Origin: Lujinxingia vulgaris
GTDB lineage: Bacteria; Myxococcota_A; Bradymonadia; Bradymonadales; Bradymonadaceae
NCBI RefSeq assembly: GCF_007997015.1
Contig: NZ_VOSM01000009.1
Location: forward strand, 62,001-126,000
DNA: 64,000 nucleotides
Direction of reading: 5' to 3'
A program made the translations under genes and the position numbers. Shown piece after piece: positions 1-10,501 of this stretch (within the stretch, counting starts at the first letter, position 1; each line of letters begins with the position of its first letter). Under the pieces are notes generated by a model, which ran no database searches, was not told the DNA's origin, and saw nothing but the letters and a program-made list of their open reading frames with translations.

Positions 1-23
1 CTCGGTGATGAACAGGAAGTCCC

Positions 24-2507
24 ATGACGGAAAAGTTGCGCCTGAAAATTCCCGTGTTGCTGCCCGAGGTCACCGATGAACGCGATCAATGCCTCACACG
101 CATGGAGACCATGCTCGGCGACCAGGACGGCATCACCGAAGTTCATGTTGTCACCGATACCGCGCCCTCGACGTTGTGTATCCACTACGAGCCCGGCCGA
201 ATAAGCCTCCAGCGAGTTCGCGAGCTCGCGGAGGCTGCGGGTGCCCGGTTAACGAAAAAGTACGGGCATTTTCTGGCAAAAGTCTCGGAGACCTCCCATG
301 TGGGGCGAGCGCGCAGCCGTGCTGAAAGACTCCGTAGCATCGAAGGGGTGCTGGAGGCCGAGGTCTCCGGCGCCGGTGGGCTCCGCGTCGAGTATGACCG
401 CGATCGGGTTTCCGAGGAGGCTCTACGAGCGGCCATCGGTGAGCTCGGCCTTCATCTGAGTCACGAGTACGCCGAGCGCCGTCCTGGATCGCGACACGAA
501 CGTGCCGAGCACGTAGAGCACGACCACGGCGAAGACGCGCACCCGGAGCAAGAGTCCGAACACGCTCACCGGCACGGAAACTCGCGCGCCGAGCTCGGAT
601 TCGCCATCGCCTCGGGTGTCTTTCTTCTCATCGGATGGTTGCTCCCCAAACTCGTGGCTCTTCCTGCGGAATGGATGAACCTTCTTCCGCTCTGGGCGGC
701 CTATGGCTTCGGGGGTTTCTTTACGGCGCGAGAAGCCTTCGAGCATATCCGAAACCGCACGTTTGAGATTGACTTCCTCATGCTCGTCGCTGCCATCGGT
801 GCGGCGATTCTGGGCCAATGGGTTGAGGGTGGGCTGCTGCTCTTTCTGTTCAGCCTGGGCCACTCGCTGGAGCACTTCGCGATGGCCCGGGCCAGGCGCG
901 CAATCGAGTCGCTCTCCGATCTGACGCCCCAGGACGCGACCGTGATTCGCAATGGCAGCGAACAGGTCATCTCGGTCGATGATCTTCAGGTCGGTGACCG
1001 TGTCCGCATCAAACCCAACAAACGCGTTCCGGCCGACGGCTTCGTCGTTGAGGGAGAGAGCGCAATCAATCAGGCGCCGGTCACCGGTGAGAGCGTGCCG
1101 GTGGACAAGCGACCGGTCGACGAGCCCGAACGTGCCGCAAAGCATCCCGAGAGCATCGCTCCGGAGCATCGTGTGTTTGCCGGAACCATCAATGGTGAGG
1201 GCGCGTTGACGGTTCAAGTGACCAAACGCTCCACAGACTCCGCGCTTGCCAGAGTGGTGCAAATGGTCACCGAAGCCGAGACGATGCGCTCACCCACCCA
1301 GGAGTTCACCGCAACATTTGAGCGCTACTTTGTGCCCTCGGTGCTCGCCCTTGTCGTCCTGCTACTCTTTGCGTTCATGGTGCTGGATGAGACCTTCTCC
1401 GAGAGCTTTTACCGCGCGATGGCAGTACTCGTTGCCGCAAGCCCCTGCGCGCTGGCCATCGCGACCCCCAGCGCGGTTCTCAGTAGCGTGGCTGCCGCTG
1501 GAAAGTCGGGCGTTCTCGTCAAAGGCGGCGCCCCGCTTGAGCATCTGGGACAGCTCAGCGCCATCGCCTTCGACAAAACGGGAACGCTGACCGAGGGCGA
1601 ACCCCGAGTGACTTCGGTTGAGCCCTACCGTGACACAACCTCCGCGGAGTTGCTCTCCGTGGCCGTGGCCGTCGAACGGCTCAGCGACCACCCTCTGGCG
1701 GCAGCGATTGTTCGCCACGGTGAAGATAGCCCGGGTCAGGTGACGTATGAGGCTCGCGAGCTCAAGAGCGTAACCGGCCGTGGTGTCCGCGCGCGTATCC
1801 AAGACGAGTGGGTACTCGTTGGCAAGGAAGATCTCTTCGACGAGGCCGAGGGTGAGGCACTTCCCGACGATCTTCGCCAGCGCGTGCGCGAGCTCGAAAC
1901 ATCCGGTCAGACCACGATGATCGTGCGACGTGGCGAGCGCTACCTCGGAGCAATTGGCCTGATGGATACCCCGCGTGAGACTGCGGCGGCCATGATCACA
2001 CGACTTCGGGAACTGGGAATCACCCGCATGATCATGATCTCCGGTGACAACCAGTCCGTCGCCGATGCCGTCGCCAAACACGTCGGGCTGGACGAAGCTC
2101 GAGGCGATCTGATGCCCGACGACAAAGTCAGGTTCATCAAAGATCTCGCGGAGCACGGGAAGGTCGCTATGGTTGGCGACGGTGTCAACGACGCGCCCGC
2201 GATGGCCAACGCCACCGTGGGCATCGCCATGGGCGCCGCCGGCTCAGATACCGCCCTGGAGACCGCTCAGATCGCGCTGATGGCCGACGACCTGAGCAAA
2301 CTTCCCTACGCCGTGGGGCTTAGTCGAAAGACCAGTGCCATTATTCGCCAGAACTTATGGATGAGCCTGGGCATGGTGGCCTTCCTGATCCCCGCCACAC
2401 TTCTGGGATTGAACATCGGACCTGCTGTCGCGTTGCATGAAGGCTCGACGGTCGTTGTCGTCTTCAATGCGCTGCGACTGTTGGCCTACCGCGATTCACA
2501 TTCCTGA
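24..2507 (+). CDS. P1B-4-type heavy-metal-transporting P-type ATPase
   Basis: Membrane pump expected to export a transition metal from the cytoplasm using ATP. The P-type core is complete: actuator TGES at 354-357, phosphorylation motif DKTGT at 517-521, an HP motif at 556-557 and hinge GDGVND at 718-723. The metal-site signature is SPC (473-475) in a membrane helix plus HEGST (805-809) near the C terminus. That is the P1B-4 pattern (CoaT/CtpD family; Co, Ni, Zn or Fe), not the CPC pattern of Cu or Zn/Cd/Pb pumps. Two HMA-like folds seem to precede the membrane part (about 5-77 and 82-150), but neither has CxxC. A His/Glu/Asp-rich stretch (about 158-185) could bind metal instead. The ATG at 24 follows AGGAAG by 4 bases. 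It converges on ettA. The substrate cannot be fixed from sequence. Confidence 0.93.
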   Translation: MTEKLRLKIPVLLPEVTDERDQCLTRMETMLGDQDGITEVHVVTDTAPSTLCIHYEPGRISLQRVRELAEAAGARLTKKYGHFLAKVSETSHVGRARSRAERLRSIEGVLEAEVSGAGGLRVEYDRDRVSEEALRAAIGELGLHLSHEYAERRPGSRHERAEHVEHDHGEDAHPEQESEHAHRHGNSRAELGFAIASGVFLLIGWLLPKLVALPAEWMNLLPLWAAYGFGGFFTAREAFEHIRNRTFEIDFLMLVAAIGAAILGQWVEGGLLLFLFSLGHSLEHFAMARARRAIESLSDLTPQDATVIRNGSEQVISVDDLQVGDRVRIKPNKRVPADGFVVEGESAINQAPVTGESVPVDKRPVDEPERAAKHPESIAPEHRVFAGTINGEGALTVQVTKRSTDSALARVVQMVTEAETMRSPTQEFTATFERYFVPSVLALVVLLLFAFMVLDETFSESFYRAMAVLVAASPCALAIATPSAVLSSVAAAGKSGVLVKGGAPLEHLGQLSAIAFDKTGTLTEGEPRVTSVEPYRDTTSAELLSVAVAVERLSDHPLAAAIVRHGEDSPGQVTYEARELKSVTGRGVRARIQDEWVLVGKEDLFDEAEGEALPDDLRQRVRELETSGQTTMIVRRGERYLGAIGLMDTPRETAAAMITRLRELGITRMIMISGDNQSVADAVAKHVGLDEARGDLMPDDKVRFIKDLAEHGKVAMVGDGVNDAPAMANATVGIAMGAAGSDTALETAQIALMADDLSKLPYAVGLSRKTSAIIRQNLWMSLGMVAFLIPATLLGLNIGPAVALHEGSTVVVVFNALRLLAYRDSHS

Positions 2508-2564
2508 AACTACACGGCAATGGCCGGTGCTTCGTTTGGGCGTGAGGCTAGGCTAGAACGAAAA

Positions 2565-2586
2565 AGGCGCCGCTCTCGCGGCGCCT
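2565..2586. terminator. bidirectional intrinsic terminator between the metal pump and ettA
   Basis: A 9-bp perfect stem (AGGCGCCGC / GCGGCGCCT) with loop TCTC is preceded by an A run and followed by a short T tract. It lies between two converging genes and can serve both. Confidence 0.8.
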
Positions 2587-2640
2587 TCTGGCGTTGCACG
2601 TGGATCACACACGTCGTTCACACGACATGCATGCTCGATC

Positions 2641-4314
<1,674 letters not shown>

Positions 4315-4447
4315 CGTACCAACCCTGGGTTGTAGTGAAGTCGCATCAAAGCTCGGCCCGCGCCTGGGCGGACCCTCGAAGTTGGGCGGATTATGTGCGG
4401 GCTTCTCCGGGCTCGCAAGCCCCCAACGCCGCGCATCGATCGGACCG

Positions 4448-5647
4448 CTATTTTTTAAGGCGCGCGGCGATCTCGGCGGCGCTCATCACGCCCTCGCTCT
4501 TGACCACCCGCACCCGCTTAAGCTCTGAGGGGGAGATGTCCCAGTTCTGCAGCGTGGTCTGCAGATACGCCGCCGCGATGGCCTCCACCTCATCGGCCTC
4601 ATCGATCGTATCGGCGACCTCTTTGCGCACGATGCGCCTGGCGATGTCCGGGATCTGACGCTTGGCCTCACGTCCGTCCAGATACCCCACCAGATCGTTG
4701 GCCATGCGCAGCTGCTGAATCCCGGCGATGGTCACGATCTCTTGAAACGCGATCGCCAGCGGACTCTGCGCAGCGAGCAACGCCTCGAAACGATCGCGCG
4801 CAAGCCCCAGGATCACCACATCATCCACCGCGCGCAACGTGGCCGAGCGCCGCGCGTCGCGCAGAAGCGCGAGCTGCCCCAGCAGGCTCCCCTCCTCCAC
4901 CCGCGCCAGCTGGTAGATCTTCTGATTCACCGCCCGCAGCACATCCACTCGCCCCGACGCCACCACAAACGCCGCGCGCGCCGGTTCGCCCTGCAAACAG
5001 ATGATCTCACCCGGAGCAAAAGCCCGCGCCACCGACACCGTTTTGAGCACCTCCAGATCCCGAGCCGAAAAGGGTTTGAGCGCGCCGACCGCCTCCAGCA
5101 TCACCTCCCCCTGATGGGGGCGCCCCCGGCTCAAATCGCTCTGAAGCTGCGCCAGACTCGGCTGACGCGGCTGCGTCGGCGAGCGCTTTGTCGCCAAAAG
5201 CTCCTCAATGCGCGCGTTGGTGGCCTCCAGACGCTCGGCCACCCGGTTGGCCACCCCACGCACAACCCCCGAAAAGAGCGCCGGGGCGTTGGTATGCAGC
5301 GCGTTGAGCATCGTTCGCGAGAGCATCTTCACCCGAGAGTCCACCCGCGCCACCACCGCCGCCGAGCGGGGCGCCGGATCCAGACAGCTCATCTCCCCAA
5401 ACACCTCGTGCAGCCCCAGCACGCGAACCTCCGTCTCGTGTCCCTCGCGCTGCACCCGCACGCTGAGCTCGCCAGCGGTGACCACGGCCAGATAATCCCC
5501 CGCGTCGCCCTGCTTACAGACCACCTCGCCAGCCTGCAGATCGCGAGTGCGGAAGACCGGCGCCAGCATCGCGCGTTGCTCTTCGGAGAGCCCGGCAAAC
5601 ACATCCGCCCGGGCCAACCACGATGTCTCCTGTGCTGCTGCCACCAT
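4448..5647 (-). CDS. protein with two cyclic-nucleotide-binding domains
   Basis: Soluble protein with two Crp-type cNMP-binding beta-barrels (about residues 15-130 and 190-310). Each carries a phosphate-binding-cassette-like motif: FGEMSCLDPAPRSA in the first and LGQLALLRDARRSA in the second, where Gln replaces the usual Glu. The C-terminal 90 residues look helical. I see no helix-turn-helix, kinase or channel part, so it is probably a cAMP/cGMP-responsive adaptor, not a classic Crp regulator. The start is the ATG at 5647, which has GAGGAG eight bases upstream. The frame stays open to a TTG at 5722, but nothing supports initiation there. It is divergent from the HAD gene, 98 bp apart. The output partner is unknown. 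Confidence 0.8.
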   Translation of the reverse strand: MVAAAQETSWLARADVFAGLSEEQRAMLAPVFRTRDLQAGEVVCKQGDAGDYLAVVTAGELSVRVQREGHETEVRVLGLHEVFGEMSCLDPAPRSAAVVARVDSRVKMLSRTMLNALHTNAPALFSGVVRGVANRVAERLEATNARIEELLATKRSPTQPRQPSLAQLQSDLSRGRPHQGEVMLEAVGALKPFSARDLEVLKTVSVARAFAPGEIICLQGEPARAAFVVASGRVDVLRAVNQKIYQLARVEEGSLLGQLALLRDARRSATLRAVDDVVILGLARDRFEALLAAQSPLAIAFQEIVTIAGIQQLRMANDLVGYLDGREAKRQIPDIARRIVRKEVADTIDEADEVEAIAAAYLQTTLQNWDISPSELKRVRVVKSEGVMSAAEIAARLKK

Positions 5648-5745
5648 GCCATACTCCTCTGCGTGCGAGTCCGTGTTACGCTTCAGGCCCATCGTAGAGC
5701 GCACTCGCCCCAACGTAAACAATTGTAACCCAAAGAGCTCCGTCC

Positions 5746-6345
5746 ATGTCCGACACCCCGATCCTGCTCCTCGACGTGATGAGCACGCTGGTCTACGACC
5801 CCATCGCTCACGAGATCCCGGCCTTCTTCGATCTTCCGCTGCCGCGCCTCTTTGAGGTCAAACATCCCACAGCCTGGGTGGACTTTGAGCACGGAGAGCT
5901 CACCGAAGATGACTTCTATGACATCTTTTTGCCTCCGCCTTACGGACCGGTCGATGGGGAGCGCCTTAAAGCGGTGCTGCACGACGCTTACCGCTGGCTC
6001 GACGGCATCGAGGAGCTGCTCGCTGAGCTTCGCGAGGCCAACATCGCCATGCACACCCTCTCCAACTACCCGGTGTGGTACGAGGTGATCGAGTCCAGCC
6101 TCACCCTCTCGCGCTACCTGCCCTGGACCTTCGTCTCCTGCAACACCGGCGTGCGAAAGCCCCACCCCCGGGCCTACCTGGGCGCGGCCTCAACCCTGGG
6201 AGTCGACCCGGCACGCTGCATCTTCGTCGACGATCGCCTCAAAAACTGCGAGGCCGCCCGTCAGGTGGGCATGCGCGCCATTGTCTTTGAGAGCGCCGAC
6301 CAATTGCGCGACGAGCTTATCACTCACGGGGTGCTTCAGCGCTGA
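5746..6345 (+). CDS. HAD-superfamily hydrolase-like protein
   Basis: Compact 199-residue Rossmann-like HAD protein. Motif I is LLLDVMST, with the nucleophile Asp at 10 but Met at 12, where phosphatases have the second catalytic Asp. Motif II is LSNY, the motif III Lys lies in RKPHP, and motif IV is FVDDR, all in order. Loss of the DxD acid/base suggests that it is not an ordinary phosphatase. A dehalogenase-type or other HAD reaction is possible, and so is a non-catalytic role. The cap is a short helical insert after motif I. Its 3' end overlaps the 3' end of the convergent AAA+ gene by 10 bp, so no terminator fits between them. The substrate is unknown. Confidence 0.8.
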   Translation: MSDTPILLLDVMSTLVYDPIAHEIPAFFDLPLPRLFEVKHPTAWVDFEHGELTEDDFYDIFLPPPYGPVDGERLKAVLHDAYRWLDGIEELLAELREANIAMHTLSNYPVWYEVIESSLTLSRYLPWTFVSCNTGVRKPHPRAYLGAASTLGVDPARCIFVDDRLKNCEAARQVGMRAIVFESADQLRDELITHGVLQR

Positions 6346-8039
6346 TCGCCCACACGCAACACCTGCTCATCAAGCTCTTCATCATCGCGGGCCATCAGCA
6401 CGGCCGACTCCATAAAGCTCTGCAGCTGTCGCACGTTGCCCGGCCAGCGGTACGCCTCCATCCAGCCCGCCAGCGTGGGGCCCACGCTGCGGCAGGCCGC
6501 GCTGTGGCGATGCGCGAACTTCGCCAGGAAGATGCGCGCCAGCGGCAAAATATCCTCGCGCCGCTTCCGCAGCGGCGGCACATCCAGCACTCCGGGTTTG
6601 AGCAGCTGGTACAGATCCTCACGCAGCACACCTCGCTCGCGCAGCTCTTCAAGGTCGTGATGCGTGCTGGCGATCAACCGCGTCTCAATGCGCCGCCCCA
6701 CCCCCTCGCCAATACGTCGCACCTCGCGCTCCTGAATCACCCGCACGATCTTCCCCTGCATCATTGGCGAGAGGCGGTCGATCTCATCGAGAAAGACGGT
6801 GCCATCGCGCGCGAGCTCAAAGATGCCCTCCCGTGGCGCGACCGCGCCGATGAGCTCACTTGCCACACAGCCAAAGAGCTCAATATCGACCAGCTCTCGC
6901 GGCACCTCGGCACAGTTCATGCGAATAAGCATCCCGCCCTGACGCCCGCCCAGATGATGGAGCGCACGCGCCAGAAGTTCTTTGCCCGTGCCGGCCTCCC
7001 CGGTCATCAGCACCGGGTCGCAGTCGTCGACCCGCGCGTTGACCTGCTCATAGACCTCGCGCATCGCGGCGCTCTCACAGACCAGATCTTTAAAGAGGTA
7101 GTGGCGCCGCTCCCGCTCCCTGAAATAGCGGTTTTCTTCAATGGCCTCGGCAAGCTCCTGGCGCAGCCGACGCCGCTCCGCGAGCACCATCGCCGGTGTC
7201 TCAAAGGTGTCTACGAGTGGGCTCAACGCGGCGCTTAGCGCCTCCACCGGCGCCCCGAGCTGTCCTGACGCAAAAAGCACACCGCAGCGCTGCTCGTCGT
7301 TGCCAAAGGGCAAAAAGAGCTCCGCGCCTTCTCCGTGATGATGACGCCAGACCGCCTCGCCACGGTCGATGAGGTGCTCGCGCAATTGAGGATCCCGCGC
7401 CAGCAGGCTGGAGAGGGGCGCGGCCAGCGGACCTCCCGGGGCGCTTGCCGCCACGTCTTCCACACGATCGCACCAGATCACGTCATGAAAAAAAGTCTCT
7501 TCTCCGGCCCACAAAATCGCCGCAGAGGCCTCCACCCGCTCAAACGTTCCGTCGCCTGAGAGCGCGTCTTCAAACGCGCGCAACACGATCCCCCAGCCCG
7601 CCCCTTCAGCGATCTGACGATGCAGCTCCAACGATCGTTTCGCCTCGGACTCCCCCGGAGTCTCGGCGCGGCTCAAGCTCACAACCTCCAACTCGCGCTG
7701 CCCGCCAAACGAGGTCGCGACGATCTCCAGCGTGACGTCGGCGCCCTCAAAGACGACGCGATCGCCGGCCTGCACCTCCCAGTGAACCGTCTCCTCGTCG
7801 AGCGCCTCCGGGGTGGCAACCTTATCGCCCCGGTACAACACGACGCCCTCGGGCGCGTGACGCCAGACAAGACGCGGACCCTCAAGCCCGTCGTCCACCA
7901 GCGCCGCCCACTCCCACCCCTCGGGCCCGCGCTCCAGCGACAACGCCCCGGTGGCGTCTGTCCACAGTGAGACACGCTCGCCCATCATCGCGTAGCGTTC
8001 CTCCTGCCCCTCACTTACCCACCGCAGTCGCCAGGCCAT
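6336..8039 (-). CDS. degenerate sigma-54-activator-like AAA+ protein without DNA-binding domain
   Basis: 567-residue protein with three parts: an N-terminal beta-rich region (about 1-115, possibly a degenerate FHA domain), a GAF-like middle (about 135-290) and a sigma-54-type AAA+ domain (about 315-550). Walker A GEAGTGKE is at 347-354, Walker B GTVFLDEID at 413-421, and the sensor II region RWPGNVRQLQ at 531-540. The loop that contacts sigma-54 (GAFTGA in true activators) reads SELIGA at about 394-399. The chain stops 27 residues after sensor II, so the Fis-type helix-turn-helix is absent. The ATG at 8039 has GAGG eight bases upstream and is preferred to GTG at 8048. It lies 66 bp downstream of another minus-strand gene and is probably cotranscribed with it. 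It may act by sensing and ATP-driven remodelling, not by direct promoter activation. Confidence 0.8.
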   Translation of the reverse strand: MAWRLRWVSEGQEERYAMMGERVSLWTDATGALSLERGPEGWEWAALVDDGLEGPRLVWRHAPEGVVLYRGDKVATPEALDEETVHWEVQAGDRVVFEGADVTLEIVATSFGGQRELEVVSLSRAETPGESEAKRSLELHRQIAEGAGWGIVLRAFEDALSGDGTFERVEASAAILWAGEETFFHDVIWCDRVEDVAASAPGGPLAAPLSSLLARDPQLREHLIDRGEAVWRHHHGEGAELFLPFGNDEQRCGVLFASGQLGAPVEALSAALSPLVDTFETPAMVLAERRRLRQELAEAIEENRYFRERERRHYLFKDLVCESAAMREVYEQVNARVDDCDPVLMTGEAGTGKELLARALHHLGGRQGGMLIRMNCAEVPRELVDIELFGCVASELIGAVAPREGIFELARDGTVFLDEIDRLSPMMQGKIVRVIQEREVRRIGEGVGRRIETRLIASTHHDLEELRERGVLREDLYQLLKPGVLDVPPLRKRREDILPLARIFLAKFAHRHSAACRSVGPTLAGWMEAYRWPGNVRQLQSFMESAVLMARDDEELDEQVLRVGDQR

Positions 8040-8105
8040 CGCATCCACCTCATGCCGGGTTCACCGGTTCGCCATCACCATCACCGGGCGCGTGCCCGGC
8101 CTTCA

Positions 8106-9533
8106 TCACAAATCGTCGGGGTGCCGGGGGCCGGGCCCCGCGCTCAATTCAAACTCCTCCAGCGTGGGCACCGGCGCGACCTCCGGCATCGGCGCCTCAG
8201 GATCGTTGCGCCGTGCCTGCACGCTGGCCCAGGCCTGCAACCTGAAGGCGTCGCGGCTCTCGGCGCGCAACGCCGTCACGCGCCGCATCGTCGCCTCACA
8301 GGCCTCATAGTCACGCTCCACGCAGCTCTGGTAGCCGATGATATACAGGCGCTGCGCCCGCTCCTCCTGGCTCATCGTAAACGCCGCGCTCTGCTCGGCG
8401 AGCTTCTCGTGAGCTTCGCGGGCGGCGATGGTGGCGGGCTCAAGAGCCTCATCGACCTCGACCACCGCGACATCGATCATCGCCGCGACAAGCTCGCGCT
8501 CAGCGTGCTCGCGAGCCTGCTGACGCTGATCCTCGATCAGGCCATAGGTGTAGGCCGAGAGCGAGGCCACCACCCCCACAGCAAGCCACCACTTCAGCGC
8601 AAAAGACGCCGCGCGGCGCGCCTCTCCGGGCTCGGGACGCGGCGCATAATAGCGCCGCACTTGCTCGCCATAGATCCAGGCGTCGCGCACCGCGCGGTAC
8701 CAGGGCAGCAGCAAAAAAAACGTCAGCGCGTAGCGCTGGGCCTTCTCCGGCTGCCCGTTGAAGATCTGCCCCGCACCGGGCGCCACCGCGCTAAAACACG
8801 CGGCGAGGAGCGGCACATGATCCGGACGCGGGTCGTAGCCACGAGGTGCATAGGGAGGACGCTCCTCATAAAACTGAAGCGCCTCGGCCAGACGGGCGCG
8901 GTCGGGCCCGGCGGGCGAAGGTTCGGGATCTTCGGGAGAGGTGGGCCGAAGCTCGGAGGCCCGCGCTTCGCGCTCAGCTCCCTTCGCTCCCTCGCCACCT
9001 GACCCCGGCGACGACCGAACCTCCTCCTGCGCCCTCGCCGCCCCGGCAGACTCAACCTCCGGCGCGCCCCCCCGCACACGCTCCGCCGCCGACTCCTCGC
9101 CAGCCTGCAAATCCGGAAAAAACTCCGCCCAGGGATTCTCCTCTTCGGCTCCCTGACCACCTTTCACGCCAGCGCCTCGCGATTCCGACACGTCAACATA
9201 AGCGTCGACCCCATCCCTCGCCCCCGCCTCTTGCGTCGCGCTCACCGCCTCAACCCCGGCCGGCGACCGACCACGCTGCAAAAGCGCTCCCCCCTTGCCT
9301 TCACCCACCTCCGAGACCACCTTCGATGGAATCTTCAAGCGCATCAGCTCCCGCTGCAGCTCCAACGACTCGCTGTAACTGAGCGAATCAGCGATCGCCA
9401 CATCCCCCAACTTCAGCATCCCCTCGATCTCGGCTGCACCTCGCCCCGACAGCCGCGCCACCCGCGCGGCCAACTCCCCCACCTCCACCGAGGCCTCCCC
9501 GGCGGATACTTTGACGCAGTACTGTGCTGCCAT
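8106..9533 (-). CDS. membrane protein of unknown function with N-terminal small alpha/beta domain
   Basis: About 475 residues. Residues 1-75 form a compact domain that recalls the ribosomal L7/L12 C-terminal fold (weak resemblance). A long Ala/Glu/Gly/Pro-rich linker follows to about 225. Then come one or two hydrophobic segments around a GAGQIFNGQ stretch and a WYRAVRDAW segment, as in small TM2/DUF5683-like membrane proteins, one more helix (about 310-330), and a helical C-terminal tail with paired Cys. The ATG at 9533 is preferred to a TTG six codons upstream, though its ribosome site is weak. It precedes the degenerate AAA+ gene on the same strand, so the two may be one unit. I do not recognise a function. 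Confidence 0.65.
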   Translation of the reverse strand: MAAQYCVKVSAGEASVEVGELAARVARLSGRGAAEIEGMLKLGDVAIADSLSYSESLELQRELMRLKIPSKVVSEVGEGKGGALLQRGRSPAGVEAVSATQEAGARDGVDAYVDVSESRGAGVKGGQGAEEENPWAEFFPDLQAGEESAAERVRGGAPEVESAGAARAQEEVRSSPGSGGEGAKGAEREARASELRPTSPEDPEPSPAGPDRARLAEALQFYEERPPYAPRGYDPRPDHVPLLAACFSAVAPGAGQIFNGQPEKAQRYALTFFLLLPWYRAVRDAWIYGEQVRRYYAPRPEPGEARRAASFALKWWLAVGVVASLSAYTYGLIEDQRQQAREHAERELVAAMIDVAVVEVDEALEPATIAAREAHEKLAEQSAAFTMSQEERAQRLYIIGYQSCVERDYEACEATMRRVTALRAESRDAFRLQAWASVQARRNDPEAPMPEVAPVPTLEEFELSAGPGPRHPDDL

Positions 9534-9889
9534 CGCGACCGTCGCTCTCAAGAAATGCCTGCAGAATTCGTCGCCCTCAGCTTAACCCAGCTCCCCCACC
9601 GAGGCCAACCGTCGCGGCCCGCCGTTGGACCCGGCTCTCAAAGCATGATAGGAGTTCAGGGCCTTTTTTTATAACGCCGTGAGGCAGTTTTGACGCCTTT
9701 GAATGCGAATTCGAGAGTGACCTGAGCAGGGCGCAAACCACAGGCGATGCTTGGGCATCGTCGAGGATGTGCAACGCAGCTCACAGTGCTCTTAAGGCAG
9801 CAGAGATGACGTCAACGTTGGCTCAAGGCGAAGTCATCACATCACCATCACCAGACCCCCTTGTTGAGGCGGCTGCGCTGGAGACTTTT
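9534..9889. other. 356-bp divergent intergenic region
   Basis: It separates the unknown membrane protein (minus) from a lipoprotein gene (plus) and must hold promoters for both. I find no convincing -35/-10 pair, RNA gene or terminator. The most notable element is a T7 tract at 9664-9670 followed by ATAACG. The reading frame that runs from 9767 into the lipoprotein has no ribosome site and is taken as non-coding. Confidence 0.5.
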
Positions 9890-10306
9890 ATGCTGCGATC
9901 TGTGTTTTCCCGAGCTTCGGCTCTCCTTCTCGTGTTGGCCCTCGTCACCCTCTCGGGCTGCCTGCTCGACCCGACCGAGCCGGGCATCGTCTCCATGTCC
10001 ATCACCCCGGATGTGATCTCGACCTCCGAGACCGGCATGACCGACGAGTTCTTCACCGTCGAACTCACCGTGATCAACTTCGCCGATGAGATCGACCAGG
10101 TCACCGTCTTCACCCAGGATCCACGGGTGGAGGCCGAGCCCCAGAACGTCGTCGTCGAGGGCAACGTCGTGGTACTCAGCGGCATCGCCAAGAGCTGGTT
10201 CACCGACTTCGAGCCGGGCGTCCACAACATCGGCGCTACCGTCGAGTCGGCGACCGCCTCCATCACCGAGAATAACCTCGCCACGGTAACCATCGAAATC
10301 GAATAA
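9890..10306 (+). CDS. small secreted lipoprotein
   Basis: 138-residue lipoprotein. The signal peptide has a basic start, a Leu/Val-rich core and a lipobox ending SGC (Cys24). The mature part is about 115 residues, Thr/Val/Glu-rich, and looks all-beta, like a small immunoglobulin-type domain. It has no other Cys and no catalytic motif. The ATG at 9890 has GGAG six bases upstream, which decides it over earlier in-frame ATGs. It is followed after 195 bp by the small envelope-protein operon, but whether the two are cotranscribed is unclear. Function unknown. Confidence 0.75.
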   Translation: MLRSVFSRASALLLVLALVTLSGCLLDPTEPGIVSMSITPDVISTSETGMTDEFFTVELTVINFADEIDQVTVFTQDPRVEAEPQNVVVEGNVVVLSGIAKSWFTDFEPGVHNIGATVESATASITENNLATVTIEIE

Positions 10307-10501
10307 GCGCCCTCCCCCGGGCAACGACCGCCGCCGAGGCCCTCGCGCCGGCATCTCCACACGCTTCGGGCTTAACCCCGGTCTTCAGGGTGTGGGTAGA
10401 CCCGCGCGGCGACGCGCTTAGAGTTTGGCACGTCAGCCCGCTCGCCAGAGACGCTCATGACATCGAGCGAACAGGCGTTTTTCTTTCTCACCGGAGGTTC
10501 C

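Noticed and set aside
8071-8086. CATCACCATCACC-type repeat resembling a His-tag, with another at 9836-9850
   Set aside because: The repeats are short, non-coding on either strand, and set in native intergenic sequence. They are not vector-derived.
9625-9650. TTGGAC with downstream ATGATAG as a promoter for the lipoprotein gene
   Set aside because: The spacing is only 15 bases and the -10 is poor. It is over 200 bp from the start codon.
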